DNA of 64,000 bases, taken from positions 8,035,199 to 8,099,198 of the forward strand of contig NC_092369.1 in assembly GCF_030848805.1 (NCBI RefSeq), read 5' to 3'. Of this stretch, positions 37,048 to 50,692 are shown piece by piece. Source of the DNA: Temnothorax longispinosus (lineage: Eukaryota; Arthropoda; Insecta; Hymenoptera; Formicidae). The first letter of the stretch is position 1. Each line of letters opens with the position of its first letter. The notes beneath the pieces were generated by a model that was not told the origin of the DNA, ran no database searches, and saw nothing but the letters and a program-made list of their open reading frames with translations. The position numbers were made by a program, and so were the translations under genes.

Positions 37048-39465
37048 CCACAATTATATTGAATAATTTTAGTAAAACTTTTCTAAAACTGCTTCAACGG
37101 TTAAATATTTAAGATATTTTTGTATAAGAATACGTTTCTCTCTGGAGAAAGCACAATGCGGCATTAACGGTGGCAAATATGCGGGCGTTATCTCGATACA
37201 TTGCTACATTGGAGAGACAGCCAGCAGCGAGACAGCCGGCGTGTAATCCCGCTGTTCTGAATCGTCAGGTTTACGTGCGTTCAACTGCATCGCGGCTGAT
37301 ATCTTTCCGGGGGTGATAGGGTCGGCGCCAAATGCGCGCCAAGCCACGGTCAAAGTGTAGACGAACTTCGGCGAGACGGACCCCGCGCACCGTGGAAGTT
37401 TAGGACTACGAGGTGGTTGCTCGACGGAAGTTGGACAAGTTTGAACGTGCCTGATATCAAGGCAGGCACATAGAGACGCGTAAATTTCAGATGCAGATGC
37501 GCACCGCGGCGCAGGGACGACGCGACGGCGACGGCGCGGTGACGATGCTCGTGTGCACAACAACGGTTCGCGCTTCGTACTCGCTTCGTGCGAGAATAAA
37601 TGTGCGCTGTATGCGCATAATCAGCGGCGCGCATTCAGCAACGGCGACCGTCGCTGAAACAACAAACTGGACATTCGCGCGCGGGAATACAATTAACCTC
37701 CGCACTAATTTCGTCCTCGGGGAACGGCGCGTACGCCGTTCGTTCGTTCACTCGTTCGTAATGAGTAAAGGAAAACAAATACGAGCTGTTTTCACAAGAG
37801 AAATTAAGGAAATGTTTTGTAAAGAAAAAATAGCTAATTTTTTAAGCGGAAGTACCATTACCGGGTTTGTTCGCGAACGATCGCAGCTCGTAGCATTTTA
37901 AACCTGGAAGATATGCGTCTTCCCGTTGCGCGCGTACAGCTGCAAATCGATTTTGTTTGATATATCTAGACTGAATTACCATTGTTTGCGCATAATTATG
38001 GAAGGATAATGCGGCAGCTAATTTAGCTGAGCTAAACTTAATGCTGAAGTTTCGCGTTCTAACAAGCGTTTAATTCCCTCGTCGTCACGTTCGTCAAATC
38101 AAAACGGAAGTAACTTTTGCATCAAGCGACGATGTTGCATACTGCAAAAATTAGCAATCGTTTTTCTCGCTACGGTTCGCGGAGCTATGACACGACATTA
38201 TAAATATACCATAAAATTATTTCCGCGGAAACTTTACACTTTCGAACGAAATGTGAAACGTAACGCGCACATATGTGCGTCGAGGACGAACGGGCATTGT
38301 CTCTTGCTCGCGGAAGAATTTCGTGCCCCACGAGATGTTACGCGCGGAATCATGCGGAACTGACGTGTTTTCGAAACTACCGAAACGCACCACTTCTTCC
38401 CGAGTCGCGAACCGAGAACGAATAGAGAAAGTTTGCGCTCTCGCGTCGAGAGAACGAAAGAAATGGCGAGGAAAAAGCGACGAAAATCGTGAAGAATACG
38501 ATGAACATAAAATCGCGAATGTTAAATAAGCGATGTGATAATAATGTCGTATACGTTAATAAAAGATCGCTGCTTTAAAATTACACACTATTTCTACCTA
38601 TTAGCGCGTATTGCAATATTCTTTTAAAGCAAAAAAGATGAAATAACATACAATATTACGAATTTTTATTTTCTTTTAAGAAAGAATAATTTAATAAACT
38701 AAATTATAATAATAGGATATTTGTATATATCATGTAGAAGTAAAAAAACATACGTAAAATTATTTATTTTAATTATACCGCGAATTATTAATAGAACATT
38801 GAGAAGTGCTGAGTAGTTTGGAGATAACGGTAATTTAGGAGTATAGAAATCCGTGAGTTTATAACGCGATTTATCAGTTAAAATTAGAACGAATGAGCGC
38901 GCGGTTCTCTTGCCTGATGACGATAATTTTCGGTTACATTTGGCGCTTCCTTTCTGACGAGCAAATCTCCGCGAGGCTTGCGTCGGTACAGTGCCGCGAC
39001 GTTATTTCAACGATTTCGCGGTTTTCCAGGCCCGGGATTTCAATGGAAGCGGCCCAGCCTCCGTAAATTTTTCTTCGCTTCTCCGTCAGCGCCCGCGCGA
39101 TCTGCGCCCACCTCCTTTCTCACGAAGAATTCCTGGTTTCCAGCTCTGAAGTTTCTACATTCGTTCTCGGTTCACGACGCTGCGAAAGGAAGTGGTGCGC
39201 TTCAGTACCTTCGAAGCATACTTTGTCAGCTCCCGCGCTCGCCTTTTTCTTTCTATGTGTCACTCGCGGTTCCCGAAACTCGACATTAATGGCGATTTAT
39301 AATATGGAAGGTTATACAATACGGGAGACGGAGGGGTATAACTATAAAACGTCAGGATATAGTGACAATAACTATGGGACATTATGTTAGAATTCGCGGT
39401 TTTTAGATTTCTTTATTTAGTAGTAACCAAATCGATTTTTATTTTTAAAGCTTAACGAAATAGTC

Positions 39466-39662
39466 TTTTCACAACACCTCCACGGAAAGTTCCACTTTCC
39501 ATGCCTGTAGAGAGGGGAAAAAGTGACCAATTTCACGCCAGGGCGGCATTTGCGGGCGGAAAGTAACCACTTTCCGCCCGCTATGCCGTCTTGGCGTGAA
39601 ATGGCCACTCTCGCCTCTCTCTAGGCATGGAAATCGAACTTTCCGTAAAGATATTGTGAAAA
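39466..39662. mobile_element. Fold-back element A: long imperfect palindrome
   Basis: Two arms of about 95 bases (left to 39564, right from 39569) are reverse complements at roughly four of five positions. The centre is perfect: gcgggcggaaagt, spacer aacc, actttccgcccgc. Further matched blocks lie outward (tttcacgcca/ttggcgtgaaat, ccatgcct/aggcatgg, acggaaagtt/aactttccgt, cttttcaca/tgtgaaaaa). It has no coding potential of its own. The structure fits a non-autonomous fold-back transposon or a MITE; target-site duplications are not evident. Confidence 0.65.
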
Positions 39663-39789
39663 ATATCGTGTGCACCTCGGGGCAAAAGCTTTTTCAGACT
39701 CGTGTGATTTGCCGCCCTCGCCTTCGGCTCGGACGGCAAACTTCACACTCTTCTGAAAAACGCTACTTTCGCCCCTTGGTGCACAATAT
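39663..39789. mobile_element. Fold-back element B: second palindrome directly abutting A
   Basis: The arms start at gtgcacc (39670) and end at ggtgcac. They pair through ggggc-aaag, ctttttcaga, gtgtga and tttgccg against cggcaaa, tcacac, tctgaaaaa and ctttcgcccc. The centre is a 19-base spacer with a gcc-ttc-ggc turn. It begins where element A ends, and atat-type sequence borders both sides. The two palindromes probably belong to one composite element of about 325 bases. Confidence 0.6.
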
Positions 39790-39799
39790 ACTATTTTTC

Positions 39800-42700
39800 C
39801 TGAAGATCAATCTTTATTATTTTTAAAATTTATTAACTTATAATATTTTGCAGTATATACCATTATTTTCTTATACATGTACATTGCATGCATATATGTT
39901 GCTTTAAGAGAAAGGAATACATTTCTTCCATCTCTAAGAACGTCGCGTCTACTTAATATTCTTTATATATATTTCACTTCATATAATCTTTTCTGTTTCG
40001 ATTGTCGAGACAGGGATGATCCAAATTTAATTTTTTCTTTTTTTTCTTCGTGTTTTATGCCAGTCTTCCGCCAAATTCGCGAAATCTTATTCTCTTTCGT
40101 CGCATTAATTTCTATTCTAGTTAAGAGTTTGAATTACAAAGGACTCTCACCGGAAAATATTCCCTCTTCTGTCCGGAAATTAAAGCAATTAAGTCAACCG
40201 GTGCATCGCTGCAAATTACCTTTGCGAGCACGTATAATGACATCCATTATTGCTGTTTTACACAACTTTTTCCATTGTTAATGTTCGCGGTGTATACCGC
40301 TTTTTTATTATTGTGCATTATTATGCAAAACATAATAGAACTATAATTTCAAAGAAAGAGAGAGAAAGGGGTGGGGGGGGAGGAGTGAGGGAGGAGAATA
40401 AGAAAGTCAGAAAGTTTGTCAGCGGAGGTTGATTCTGATAAACCAAGATATCTCGCTTCAGTGTCCATCATGTCTGCATACATATGGGAAAAATATCCGC
40501 GATCGAGATGGATTCTTGGTCTATTCGATGACGAGGAAATGGAGAGAGGTCGAGGAGTTTCACAGGCAGGCCACCTTGTCTGCGCCGTACTTTATTCCCT
40601 TAGAAAGGATTCGACCGTGCGAGATGGGCCGAATATGGTCGATATATCATCGCTAGGGATCAACGCTGTATCCACTATCGACCGACCGGCGCTATCTCTC
40701 CGTCCGCTAACTCGCAAATCTCGGAAAATGCCTTAAAGAAAGATGGATGTAGTACATCAGGGATGAAAGCTCGCACAGATCAAGTCCCTGATGAAAGTTC
40801 ATTTATTTGGTTGACGCCAAATAAATTAACGTCTCATAAAAATTGTCGTCTACTTCAGCTTGAGGATGCGAAAAGAAGAATCGTTTTAGCGATATGTCCG
40901 TTTTAATTTTCATAAATGGAAAGATATTGCGGGATATGACAAATGAATGTCGTGACGTAAGAAGGACGCAAATGCCCGTGCAATTTATAACTTTAGTGCT
41001 CTCGAGCACTTACAGAGATTCAATTAGCGATAAAACGTTCGGTGTCATGTTTAGCTCATTCAACATGTCATTATCATCCGTCGTCTTTGTAATCTTCTTA
41101 TTACTTGAACGTCTCTGCTCACTTGCGTTAGCATGCCGTGCATGCTTTATCTCAGTTTCCTTTTCCTTATTGATATGCAAGCGTTCAGAATTTTAGAGAC
41201 ATTATCTTACTTTCTGAACTATCTCGAGTAAAAGTGCGATGCACGCCTTAAAATAAAAATTCTTGATTTTTCTTGAAAAGTTGTAGTTAATTTCAATCGA
41301 TTTATATAATAATTTTATGTGAAATAAAATCTAGCGTAATTATCAGTATTCGAATTAAACTAGATGAGATTAAAATCTAAAGAATCCTTATTTTATTTTA
41401 CAAAATAGATTGCCGCATGGACATGCAGGGCGTTATCAAGGGTTAATTCAACTCGAGTTTGCTCGCCGATGATAAAACGGGTAGTATTTTACGCTCGAGT
41501 AGGGTCGCCCGCACATTTAGAAAACACGCGAGCACACATACACGAGAACGAGCTTCTATTTCTTGGTGTTTCTCCCCCGTTTAGGTTCTTGCCTCCTCTA
41601 CGAATTCCGTTCCCAAATCAGCCGAGCGCTTCGCGCGCGCGCCACCTGAGCCAAACGACTGCCTGGCTACCTACCAAATTAACTTTTACTACCATCTTCC
41701 CAATTAATTTACAGGCCCCCGCCGCCACTTAATTGCGCGCATAAATTATCCACACCCTCGAGATTGTCCGCTCCGAATTACTCGAGATGTCCGCCGTGCT
41801 GCTTTTGCCGCTGTCTCTCGCACCTTCTCTCATCATGACCCGCCGTTTTCACGGTCGTTTTCGACACCCATGTCGCATCGCCCACTTCGCGATGTCTTCA
41901 CTTTCTTACCAGATTTACCGTCGACTATAATATTTGCCTCGGATGATAATAATGCAGACTTACACACATACATATGTCGCGACACCACGCACGGTTATCT
42001 CGGATTTACATGATTATTGTATTATTGTATTAATAATTAAGCGATAAGTATGAATGTTAAGATAACAATGCCAATATTATAAAAGTAATTCGTAAAAGAA
42101 ATTAAATTATCTTATAAAATAAATTTAAGTTGACTAAATAATTTGCATCAATCTGCATTTATATAAGATAAATTAAAAATAATACAAATGTACGGTATTG
42201 AATAACATAAATATTGGAGAAATGACGATGTGCAATATTAATTAACTTGAAAATTGAGGATTCTAAAATAATACAAATGCAATATATCTCCATTAATTTA
42301 ACTTGCTGTTTCAACTATTAATACAATCCTTCTATATTAGTTTCCCCTTTCATTCTCTCTCTAATTATTTTATTAATTTATCTAATAATTTAATTAAAAG
42401 CGAATAATCACGATACCTCCGTTTTAACTGCATGACAATTGATTAAGCGGGTCAACGTTCTCGTTTCATCTGTAATTTATTTAATCGCAATTCTTACTGT
42501 CTCGCGACGAGTTCCCTTTTGGTAAAGGGATTACTATCCACTGGCAAACATATTAAGCTGTTCTAGGTGAAATCATCCGGTATACTCGACGTGCAAATTT
42601 CGTTCCCAGAGGGGACGACCGGAATTAACGTCAACCGCTGCGGGCAATCGAGAAAGTTTGACTTTGAATCTTGTCGCGATTCAGGAAAATTAACTAACGG

Positions 42701-45700
42701 CAACAGTTCCGCTCTTTCGTTTCCCTGCAGTTGAAACATAAATGCGCGCATACGAGAAATAGCATTGCCGACGTCGTATTACGATTCGAGTTAGCAGAGT
42801 TAACTAAATTATTTCGAAATTACAATACTTAAATATATAAGTACTAAACATTTCATGGGCTGCAATTTGCATTGAATGTAGGGTATAAAAAAAAACTTGA
42901 ACAATTAATTCACTAATGATTTATTTTACGAACAATTAAAATGCATACATTCTCTAATAAAATAATTTGTTATTATAACGGTACTTGCACAAGTAATTAA
43001 CGAATCACGCTTTCGCGGTATTCTTTTTGATAATATTCTGATAATATAACACAAATTTTTATCGAAAACTAATAAAAAAGAAATGAATGAAATCAGTAAG
43101 GTATAAATAATGAAAGCGATTTGCATTTACAATCGGAAATTCTTTGTGTGCCCATTCTTCTTTGCCGCGTCGATTGTCTCCTTTCCATCAGGCGAGCAGC
43201 AGGAATTTCATTGCGTCCATAGCTGTTACGTTTACATATTCATAGGACGCGGCCAAAAGTGATGTACGCAAGTGGAGGCGCGCAAGTGGACTAGACGAAC
43301 GAGTTTCGCGACGATTTCGTGCTCGTTGCATCGAGCGTGTGCCGATAATTCATTCGTGGATGCACACTCGCGCGCTATGTAACGGGTGACCTCACCCCGG
43401 GCTAGTCGTATACACCGAGCGGATGTGTATTAATGACCGACCAGGGTTTAAAATACTCTCGAAAACGAAGCGATCCGATGCTTGCAGCGCGCAGCGGCGT
43501 TTCATGCGCGCGACACGTTTTTCCTTCCAGTGACGCATCGCCGGCGCAATGGACCTATATAAAAATGAAGTGGCTTTCACGGTGGTTTCATGGGAACGTT
43601 ATGTTAGCTGTTAGATAAAGGGACGATGGTTGTTTCGAAACAAAAGGAAAAAAAATTCTGCGCTAGAAACAATTTCTCTATGTTCCCCTATTGTTCCCGA
43701 AATTTACATTTTCCTCAAATAATTCATTTAACTCTACCTCGAGCTTAGGAATTATAAATAATTGTATGAAAAGTGTCAACGAGAGGAAGAGAAAATACAT
43801 TTCCCGCTCTACTAACAATTTAGGCATCTTTCAAACGCACGAGTGCTATACGACACTTGTCAATCACGTATCTATACGTATACGCGTTTCCTGTTACGCG
43901 TGTTTCCCATTTTTCCTCTTCATCTCGATGGTTCATCGCTTGTCTCTTTCTGGCCTTCCTTTGTTGCTCCTTTTTTGCTGGGCGAACGATAAATCCGCGG
44001 CCTATAAATCAGCGGCCATTCCTGGCCGGAACTTTTTGACAAGGCAATTGGGAATTGTTTGGTAAACGACGGTGGCGGGAACCGAAAAATCATGAGGTAC
44101 GCGCTTTCTGCCATGCCGCACTCTCATTCAATCCATATCCCAAACGAGCGAAGCGGCCTCGCCCCGGTTTTATTTATCGCGAATTCGCGGAATTTCGCCC
44201 CGGCCCGGAATTCGGTCGCTCGATCATCGTGCCGAAATTTTCGCCCCGAAATTTTCTCGCGTCCTATAAATCGCATGAACGATAAATAGGTCGACGACAG
44301 ATTTAATTACCGGTTGACCCCCCGCCCCGGCGGATTTACCGCTTAGATTTGCACGGAACATACGACTGAAGTCTGATTACGAGCGCTTAGTTTCGCGCGC
44401 CGGAAGCACAAAACCGTGGAATTTATTTTCTCGAATTGCATTCGAGGAAAAACAATCAGTGTAGAGAAGTTACGTGAGGTAAATAACTATTCAACTTTAT
44501 GACACGAAATAATTTTTTTCCCAGCTTTTGTCACAAATCGAAACTATTACACATTCATTGTAAGACTTCAGGAAATGTTTATATTAATATTATTCGTTCG
44601 ACTTGTATAAAGTACAACGAGCTATACAATCAACATTCCGCAGTCCTCGCTTGTTTGCAATCAAAGTTAAATAAAGTTAAACAAAAATAATTTCATGTTG
44701 TAAACATTAGAAGAGAGATTCTATATGCGGCATATAATTGTGTAACATAGTTAAATATTCTGATTAGCTAACTGTTTACTCAATTATCTCGAAGAGTATT
44801 TGTCTCATCAACCCGATCAAACGCAATCAGCAAATCGAAACTCGTTTATTTCGTTTTATCGAGAGCTAGCCCGATCGAATGATCGGCGCGGCGCGGGCGG
44901 CGAGAAATAAGTCCGACTGACGGCAACTTGACGTATCTCCAGCGGGCGGTCTATAATTCGTTCGGACCAAGATACACCGGGGAGGAAGGATCGAGTGGTA
45001 GAACATCGGATCGGAGAAAGGAGAGAAGCGGAGAGAGGGAGAGAGGCCGAGATAGACAGAGAGTGCGACGAAGGAGAGTAGGGTACGATTTGGGTTAGCG
45101 CCAGCAACGCCGGCACCGACGCCGAGCGACGTCGGGGGTCCGTCACTTGGCGCCGCAATTGCTACGGTATGGTCGTGCCATAAAAGCCGATTCACATCGC
45201 TGAAGACGAGGGATCGCACGGCTGTTACCTTCGGGCGTTCGACGAGCTGATTATTCGCGTTCGCATGCGAGTAATACAAAATAGGCATAGGGTGCGTACG
45301 TGAGAAATGTACGTGACAAAACGATGTAAAACGATGCTACTACATCATGACTTTAATTTTAACGACGGATACGTTGAACGTGATGCTGATTTTTGCTCAG
45401 AAAACATTTTCTTAGACAAATTACTTCTTAAGATTTTTTATTTTCCGAGTTAGATATCCTGGCGATTAAGTTTATTATAGTATTGAAGCAAATTCTATTT
45501 GAAATTAACTAGAAGATTTTGTTATATCTACAAATTTTATTTTATTTTTCTACAATAATTTACAGATTGAGTATCACTAGCAACAGTTTGTTTCAAGATA
45601 AAAAAAATCAATATCAGATTAATTAAAATATGTTAAACGAAAATCAATAAAGCAAGAATCACGAGTGCAAGTTTGGAGATCTTACAATGGCGATTGCTCC

Positions 45701-45830
45701 ATAATTACGTAAATTACTTGAAAGAATTTTGTCTTAATACGACCACTCAATAAGAAACATTTAAATCATCCTTTATTGCAAACGCAGACGGAAATGTGTT
45801 TCCGAAATAAATGTGTAGGACGAATCGGGC
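39800..45830. other. Non-coding stretch with GC-rich islets
   Basis: No supported gene. A G-rich run (about 40369-40382) lies in a purine tract. GC-rich islets occur at 44060-44440 and 44860-45290. In the first, related words recur: gaatttcgccccg, ccgaaattttcgccccg, cctataaatc twice and aacgataaat twice. The minus-strand frame at 43392-43580 reaches a GTGAGG donor-like site but has no acceptor or promoter context. Confidence 0.35.
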
Positions 45831-45848
45831 TTAACACCGTGGAAAGAA

Positions 45849-45864
45849 AGAGAGAGAGAGAGAG
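45849..45864. repeat. (GA)n microsatellite
   Basis: Eight GA units. Confidence 0.85.
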
Positions 45865-45937
45865 GACAGCTTTTCCTCTCGTTCTTTTATTTCGCCTTCT
45901 TGTCGTATCTACTGCGGACTCACCAAAGTCCCCTTAC

Positions 45938-45945
45938 TATAAATA
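45938..45945 (+). promoter_or_regulatory. TATA-box-like tataaata
   Basis: A consensus TATA box in mixed-composition DNA. An ATG at 45965 opens a 73-codon frame, but it lies only 27 bases after the TATA, at or before the expected start of transcription, so this pair cannot work as promoter plus coding start. It is listed as an isolated motif. Confidence 0.2.
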
Positions 45946-46272
45946 GAACCGACTGTCTGACTATATGTCTGCTATGTCGCAAAATGTACGAGTGGCGCAC
46001 GAGTTCCTCGTCTGCAGAGGCGTCTCGACGCTCGTCACGATCGAGATAATCTGGAGAAACGCACTACGACTGTTATACTTAGCAAAGCGCGTCTGCAATG
46101 TAATGAGAGGTCAAGGATTGATTGGCCGCGACACGTCTAACGCGGATGTTGAATCACTGATTGAAGATTCGAGTGCACAATTTTAACAAAAATATCGAGG
46201 AACGGTATGCAATTGCTATTTTTATATGTATTTTTTTTTCTTAAAAAAAAGTTTTTATTTACTTTTTTAAGG

Positions 46273-46316
46273 ATAAATAAAAGTTTTTCTTATTTTTAAA
46301 GAAAACTTTTATTTAT
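46273..46316. repeat. AT-rich inverted and tandem repeat
   Basis: ataaataaaagtttttctt pairs with aaagaaaacttttatttat almost perfectly around a 6-base spacer. The surrounding 46220-46330 also repeats ttttattta-ttttaagga in tandem. This is low-complexity DNA that would fold into a hairpin. Confidence 0.6.
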
Positions 46317-49300
46317 TTTTAAGGAAATTCTTTTCACTTTCGATTATTTATTATGCAATATAAATCTCATTGAAAGAATTAATAATCAGAAAATTTATAA
46401 GTAATGTTATTTATAACGTTTCGAGAGAATTAATTCAAATTAATTCATTTATATTAATAGTGTTAATATTATATGTAATAATAATATTAATAGTGTAGTA
46501 TTTGTATCATTAAGTGAGAAGTAAATATAAAAATGATATCCGATTACGTCAAACTTTCACCACGACAATGAACGACTATCGAGCTAATAGTGTCATGAGT
46601 CGCATCAATTTTCCATGATATCGTCAGCGAAGTTCGGTAGATCGAAAATTAATAATTTCAAAGTCTTTCAAACTTTCTTCGTGGCTTCTACAAGATCGTC
46701 TGTTACTTTCAACTTCTTCTGTCAACAGGAATAGTTTATCCAAGGCTTCGATAACGTAGTTCTTGACGGTCCATGAAAAATTGATAAGCGCTATGCAACA
46801 AATGCGCCAGCGAAATCTTTGACGGCCCTTCAAGAACACAAACGTGTTCTCGCCGACGTGCACGCAACCGAGCGTCAACTAGTGATAGCACTGATATTCT
46901 CTTGTAAAGTTATTGAACACCACGACAACGGATCATGCAACGTGTATTAATCTTTCTCAAGTTTCCGAAGTATCGCGGTCTACTTATAGATTTAAGTCTA
47001 TACTTATAGCATGCAACTTCAAAGTATATGCGGTCTGCTTATTTTCTTAAGAGTCTTTTGTACAGACGTATTACTTATCATTCATAAAAATCTATTATCC
47101 CAAAAATCCCTAAGAATCTATTATCGGTTTTTTAAAGTCATATATATCGCGCACTGTTTTTAATACTTCTTCGTTTATCGTAGAAGATTATTGGCTTCAG
47201 AACTCAGAGAAATAATTTGACGGGGCCATTATTAATGTTAATCCATCGACTATTCGCAGCTGACAGTTTATCGGGAATCCGTTTCGATCGTTTGTCTTAT
47301 CACCTGCATGTTAAGAGCCTGTCGCGCGGTGCGCTATTCACACGACGGAATATTTATTCACGAACGAGATAGGTAGACAGGTTGGCTAGATAGGTCAGGG
47401 GTGAACGGGACGTAGCACGTGCACACGCGATACTTGCCGGTTCGCGGGGAGCGCAGTTGGGGAGGTAACTGGGATATGGGCCGAACGAGATCTACTCTCT
47501 ACCTGGTGTGTGTGAGACAAATGTACTCCTTATATGACTCCGGTCTTGTTCCCACGGGAGCCGTGACCAAGAGATATCGCGAGCGCCTATACCAACTCGA
47601 TAAGACTTGTCATGGATATCTGCGTTTACGATCCCTTTTCCAGGTGTATAATAAAGTAAGAAACATCTCTCCGATTGTTTCGGTCCACTCCTTTTTTCCT
47701 AAACTCCTTTTTTCTTTAATATGATATTAAATAATCATGTTTCTCTCACGATCGTATACAAAATACAAAAATTTAAAAAAGGCTTAAAGGAAATAATTCC
47801 TTACGCGCTTTTTGTAGCAAATATATCAAGATCTTCACATTTATCTTCTTCCCTTTCGTATTACGAATGCCACGCGAAATTGGATTGCATGATAGAAGAA
47901 TACGGCGTGACAACGACGAATTATGGATATGAGAACGACGCTTTTCAGCGGCGCAATGCCAAGGAGGGTCCGATCTGGAATAGGTCGGATATCGATTGTG
48001 AATGCTTTCAGCTGTAGGGCCACTTTGGGAATTCATGACGCGGTAGTATCATCGCGACTTGGATTCCTCGCCTCGCGGGCAATATAAAGTGCATAGCTCG
48101 ATGTGTATACGGAGTACTCGTGACACAGTTGGGATGGTGTAACGTGGGAAGCAAGTCGAAAAAGTGCGATGTGTTTTGCGAGATTTGATATTTTTTAATT
48201 TGAGCGTTAGTTCAAGATGCGTTAGATGTAGATAATTTAGTTTGTGATTTACATTAGTTAAATCTTAAATGTTAAAAAAAATGTACCGTGTCTCGTTAAA
48301 ATTTACTTGATGCGAATTTCCCGTACTTTAAATTCACTGCATTCCATAATCTAACATAACATATGTCACTTTCAAAATGAATGGCTTACACGCGAGATAT
48401 ATTTTAAAAAAATATCTCTTCAAATATGGATTACTGCCTGGCAGGATACATCTATACCATGGAAAATTTATGTTACATTTCTCCAACTGCCACATACCGT
48501 TTAGTTGAATTGTCAAAAAATAGTTCCTCTGTATTACGTTACATTCAATTTTAAAATCCAATCGTCGCCAGACGTGCGACAGTGCTCATATATAAATAAT
48601 AGGTCAAAAAATTCTGAATCGTTGATACTCAAAAGTTACCTCTCGTACTTTCCGAGAGTCGACGTAATTACTTTTAACCTTATTACCTGCGAGGGCAATT
48701 ATCTCTAGTCTTGTAATAGTTTCACCGGCTTTAACTGATCATCTCACGGTACGCGTCAGAAACTTATAATCTCGGAGCTCCGTTCATTGCTGCGCAAGAC
48801 AGACACGATAATACACCGCGTACGACGTATTAGCTCTGTTATCCTCATTGGTGGAGGATCAGAGAGCAGCCCTTCGAAGGAAGGAGGAAGCGAATCTTTC
48901 TCGGCCGGAACGGCGGTGGCTGGCAGTGATGGAACGACGACGGGCAAGTAGGACAACGGTGGGAGTATGACTTTGAGCGCGGTGTCAAATCGAGGGGGAA
49001 AACCCCGATGCGGAGCACTCGGGGAGTGGGTGAAAAGGTCGGGTGAATGCTTGCCTGCCCGGGGTCGTCCAACCCCCGGCCTGCCACCGTCACCGATAAA
49101 GGATGCGCGTCGCCAACCCTCTTTTCTTGCTCGTGACAGTTCGTCTTATATACCCACGAAGTACCTTTTCGCTTCCTAATTTTCTACGTCTTGCCGAGCC
49201 ACACGACGTTGACAACTCGACTTGGCTTGACATCGAACGTTTGCTTTCAGGGTTATTAGTAACATAAGATTGATCGCGGCAATAACATTTTATTGTGCGG

Positions 49301-50198
49301 TGACACGCACATGCTAAGGCAGCTATATAAGGTACAAAACTTAATTTAATTTTCTGATAGAAATTTGTTTTCGTGTTTTTTGTGGCTTCTATCCTTGAAG
49401 TCCCTCTTTTCAGAAGTTTACCATTAATAGTAATACATCATAAATAATAATTAAACATCATTGATCGTAAAATATCTTTATATATACATTTCGCAATAAA
49501 ATATTAAAATTGATAACTATTAATTACACGTGATATTACTTTGAGTAATGAGAATTTATTACGCTATCCTATACGTATATATTTATCCAAAGATTTTAAT
49601 TATCCTATTTAATCTCTAAATTAATCTCATGTAAATCGCATTTGATATAATTTCATACTGGTGCTTCGTAAGTAGTGTGAAAGTCATTCATGCGTTAATT
49701 GGCATTATCTTTGTTGATCTCGGTTATACGTCGTAAATATTACGAGACTTTGCTTACGAGGCATTAAGCTCTCGGAGCTATTACGCGCCGAGATTTAAGT
49801 GCTGCGTGCCCATTTACAACCCAGGTAACCCTGCTCTCTCGCGACAGCTAGTAGAGAGAGAGAGTGAGAAAGAGCCGTGCCGGGCAAAAACACCGAGCCG
49901 CGAGAGCTATCTGAGCGTATTAATTCCGTAATTAGGTTAAATCACCTGCCGCGTCAATGTAATTACTCTCGGCGATGCAATATTGTGGTCGCGCGGTATT
50001 TCGTTCAATTCCATTAACGCTAACAAGTACAACCGTCGCACGCTCTTCCGAAGTCTGTCGACTCTAGCCAGGTGACATTAATGCATCTCGTCGACAACCG
50101 CCGGCAGCGATAGAGGAATTAATTAACAGCCAGCTCAAACGAACCTTCGGTAAACACTCGGAAGTAACTGCATGACTTCCTGTTCGTTGCTCGCGTGG

Positions 50199-50200
<2 letters not shown>

Positions 50201-50255
<55 letters not shown>

Positions 50256-50268
50256 TTCTCTCTCTCTC
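50201..50268. repeat. Longest (CT)n microsatellite in the window
   Basis: About 24 perfect CT units, then gtctctttctctctctctc. It yields poly-Ser-Leu and poly-Arg-Glu frames that are artefacts. Confidence 0.95.
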
Positions 50269-50670
50269 GCACGTGCGAAACGTGCGTACGTGTTCGTGTT
50301 TGCTCGCTTATACCTACGAACGTGCGCACCCGCGCCTTGCCGGGGCTCAATTACGAGCCTTAATAAAGATTGTGAAATCAGTTAGCACGATCTGTCCATG
50401 ATTAAAAGCAAACCTAGCCGACGTGATGTGCGCCCGTTTAGTGGCGATCCGCCCCGATCTCCGCCCGTTTCGCTTTTATCGCCCACTTTCTTCTCCCATC
50501 ATCCGGAGACTGCACTCTCCCGGTCACCGTCAGACCATTAATCTCTGTGAGATTATCGGCAAACGCAATTCGCCCTTTAGAACATGGACGATTAATTTAA
50601 TGAATTTTGCGTAATCTGTTGGCACGAAATGTTCGCTGTAATAGGCATTACTTTTCGTTTATTTGTGATA

Positions 50671-50692
50671 AAAACGTTTGTGCAAACGTTTT
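50671..50692. repeat. Perfect 22-base inverted repeat
   Basis: aaaacgtttg and caaacgtttt flank a 2-base tg spacer. It could be a dimeric protein-binding site or chance. Confidence 0.6.

Larger units (their letters stand above)
33370..39450. other. Non-coding stretch with conserved-looking patches
   Basis: No supported gene. Patches near 34850-35080 and 36480-36830 combine GC-rich words with TAATT-type sites and look like possible regulatory sequence, but this is an impression only. GC-rich islets lie at 37190-37760 and 38930-39290, the second with an acceptor-like gcggttttccag near 39018. An (AC)n run lies at 35712-35732. Confidence 0.35.

Noticed and set aside
40429..40656. 75-codon frame containing CPSC followed by HTYG
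   Set aside because: One CxxC followed by His is not a zinc-finger pattern, and there is no second half-site.
43392..43580. 62-codon minus-strand frame ending at a GTGAGG
   Set aside because: The donor is weak, and no acceptor or initiator supports an exon.
45938..46186. TATA box followed by a 73-codon frame
   Set aside because: The ATG would lie at or before the transcription start set by that TATA box.
46624..46878. 84-codon minus-strand frame with mixed composition
   Set aside because: It has no ATG, begins right after a stop with only a moderate acceptor, and matches no family I know.
47419..48017. Two consecutive plus-strand frames of about 100 codons
   Set aside because: Individual splice-like sites exist, but no exon with both a good acceptor and a good donor can be drawn.
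50135..50401. Frames with poly-Ser-Leu or poly-Arg-Glu
   Set aside because: They translate a (CT)n microsatellite.
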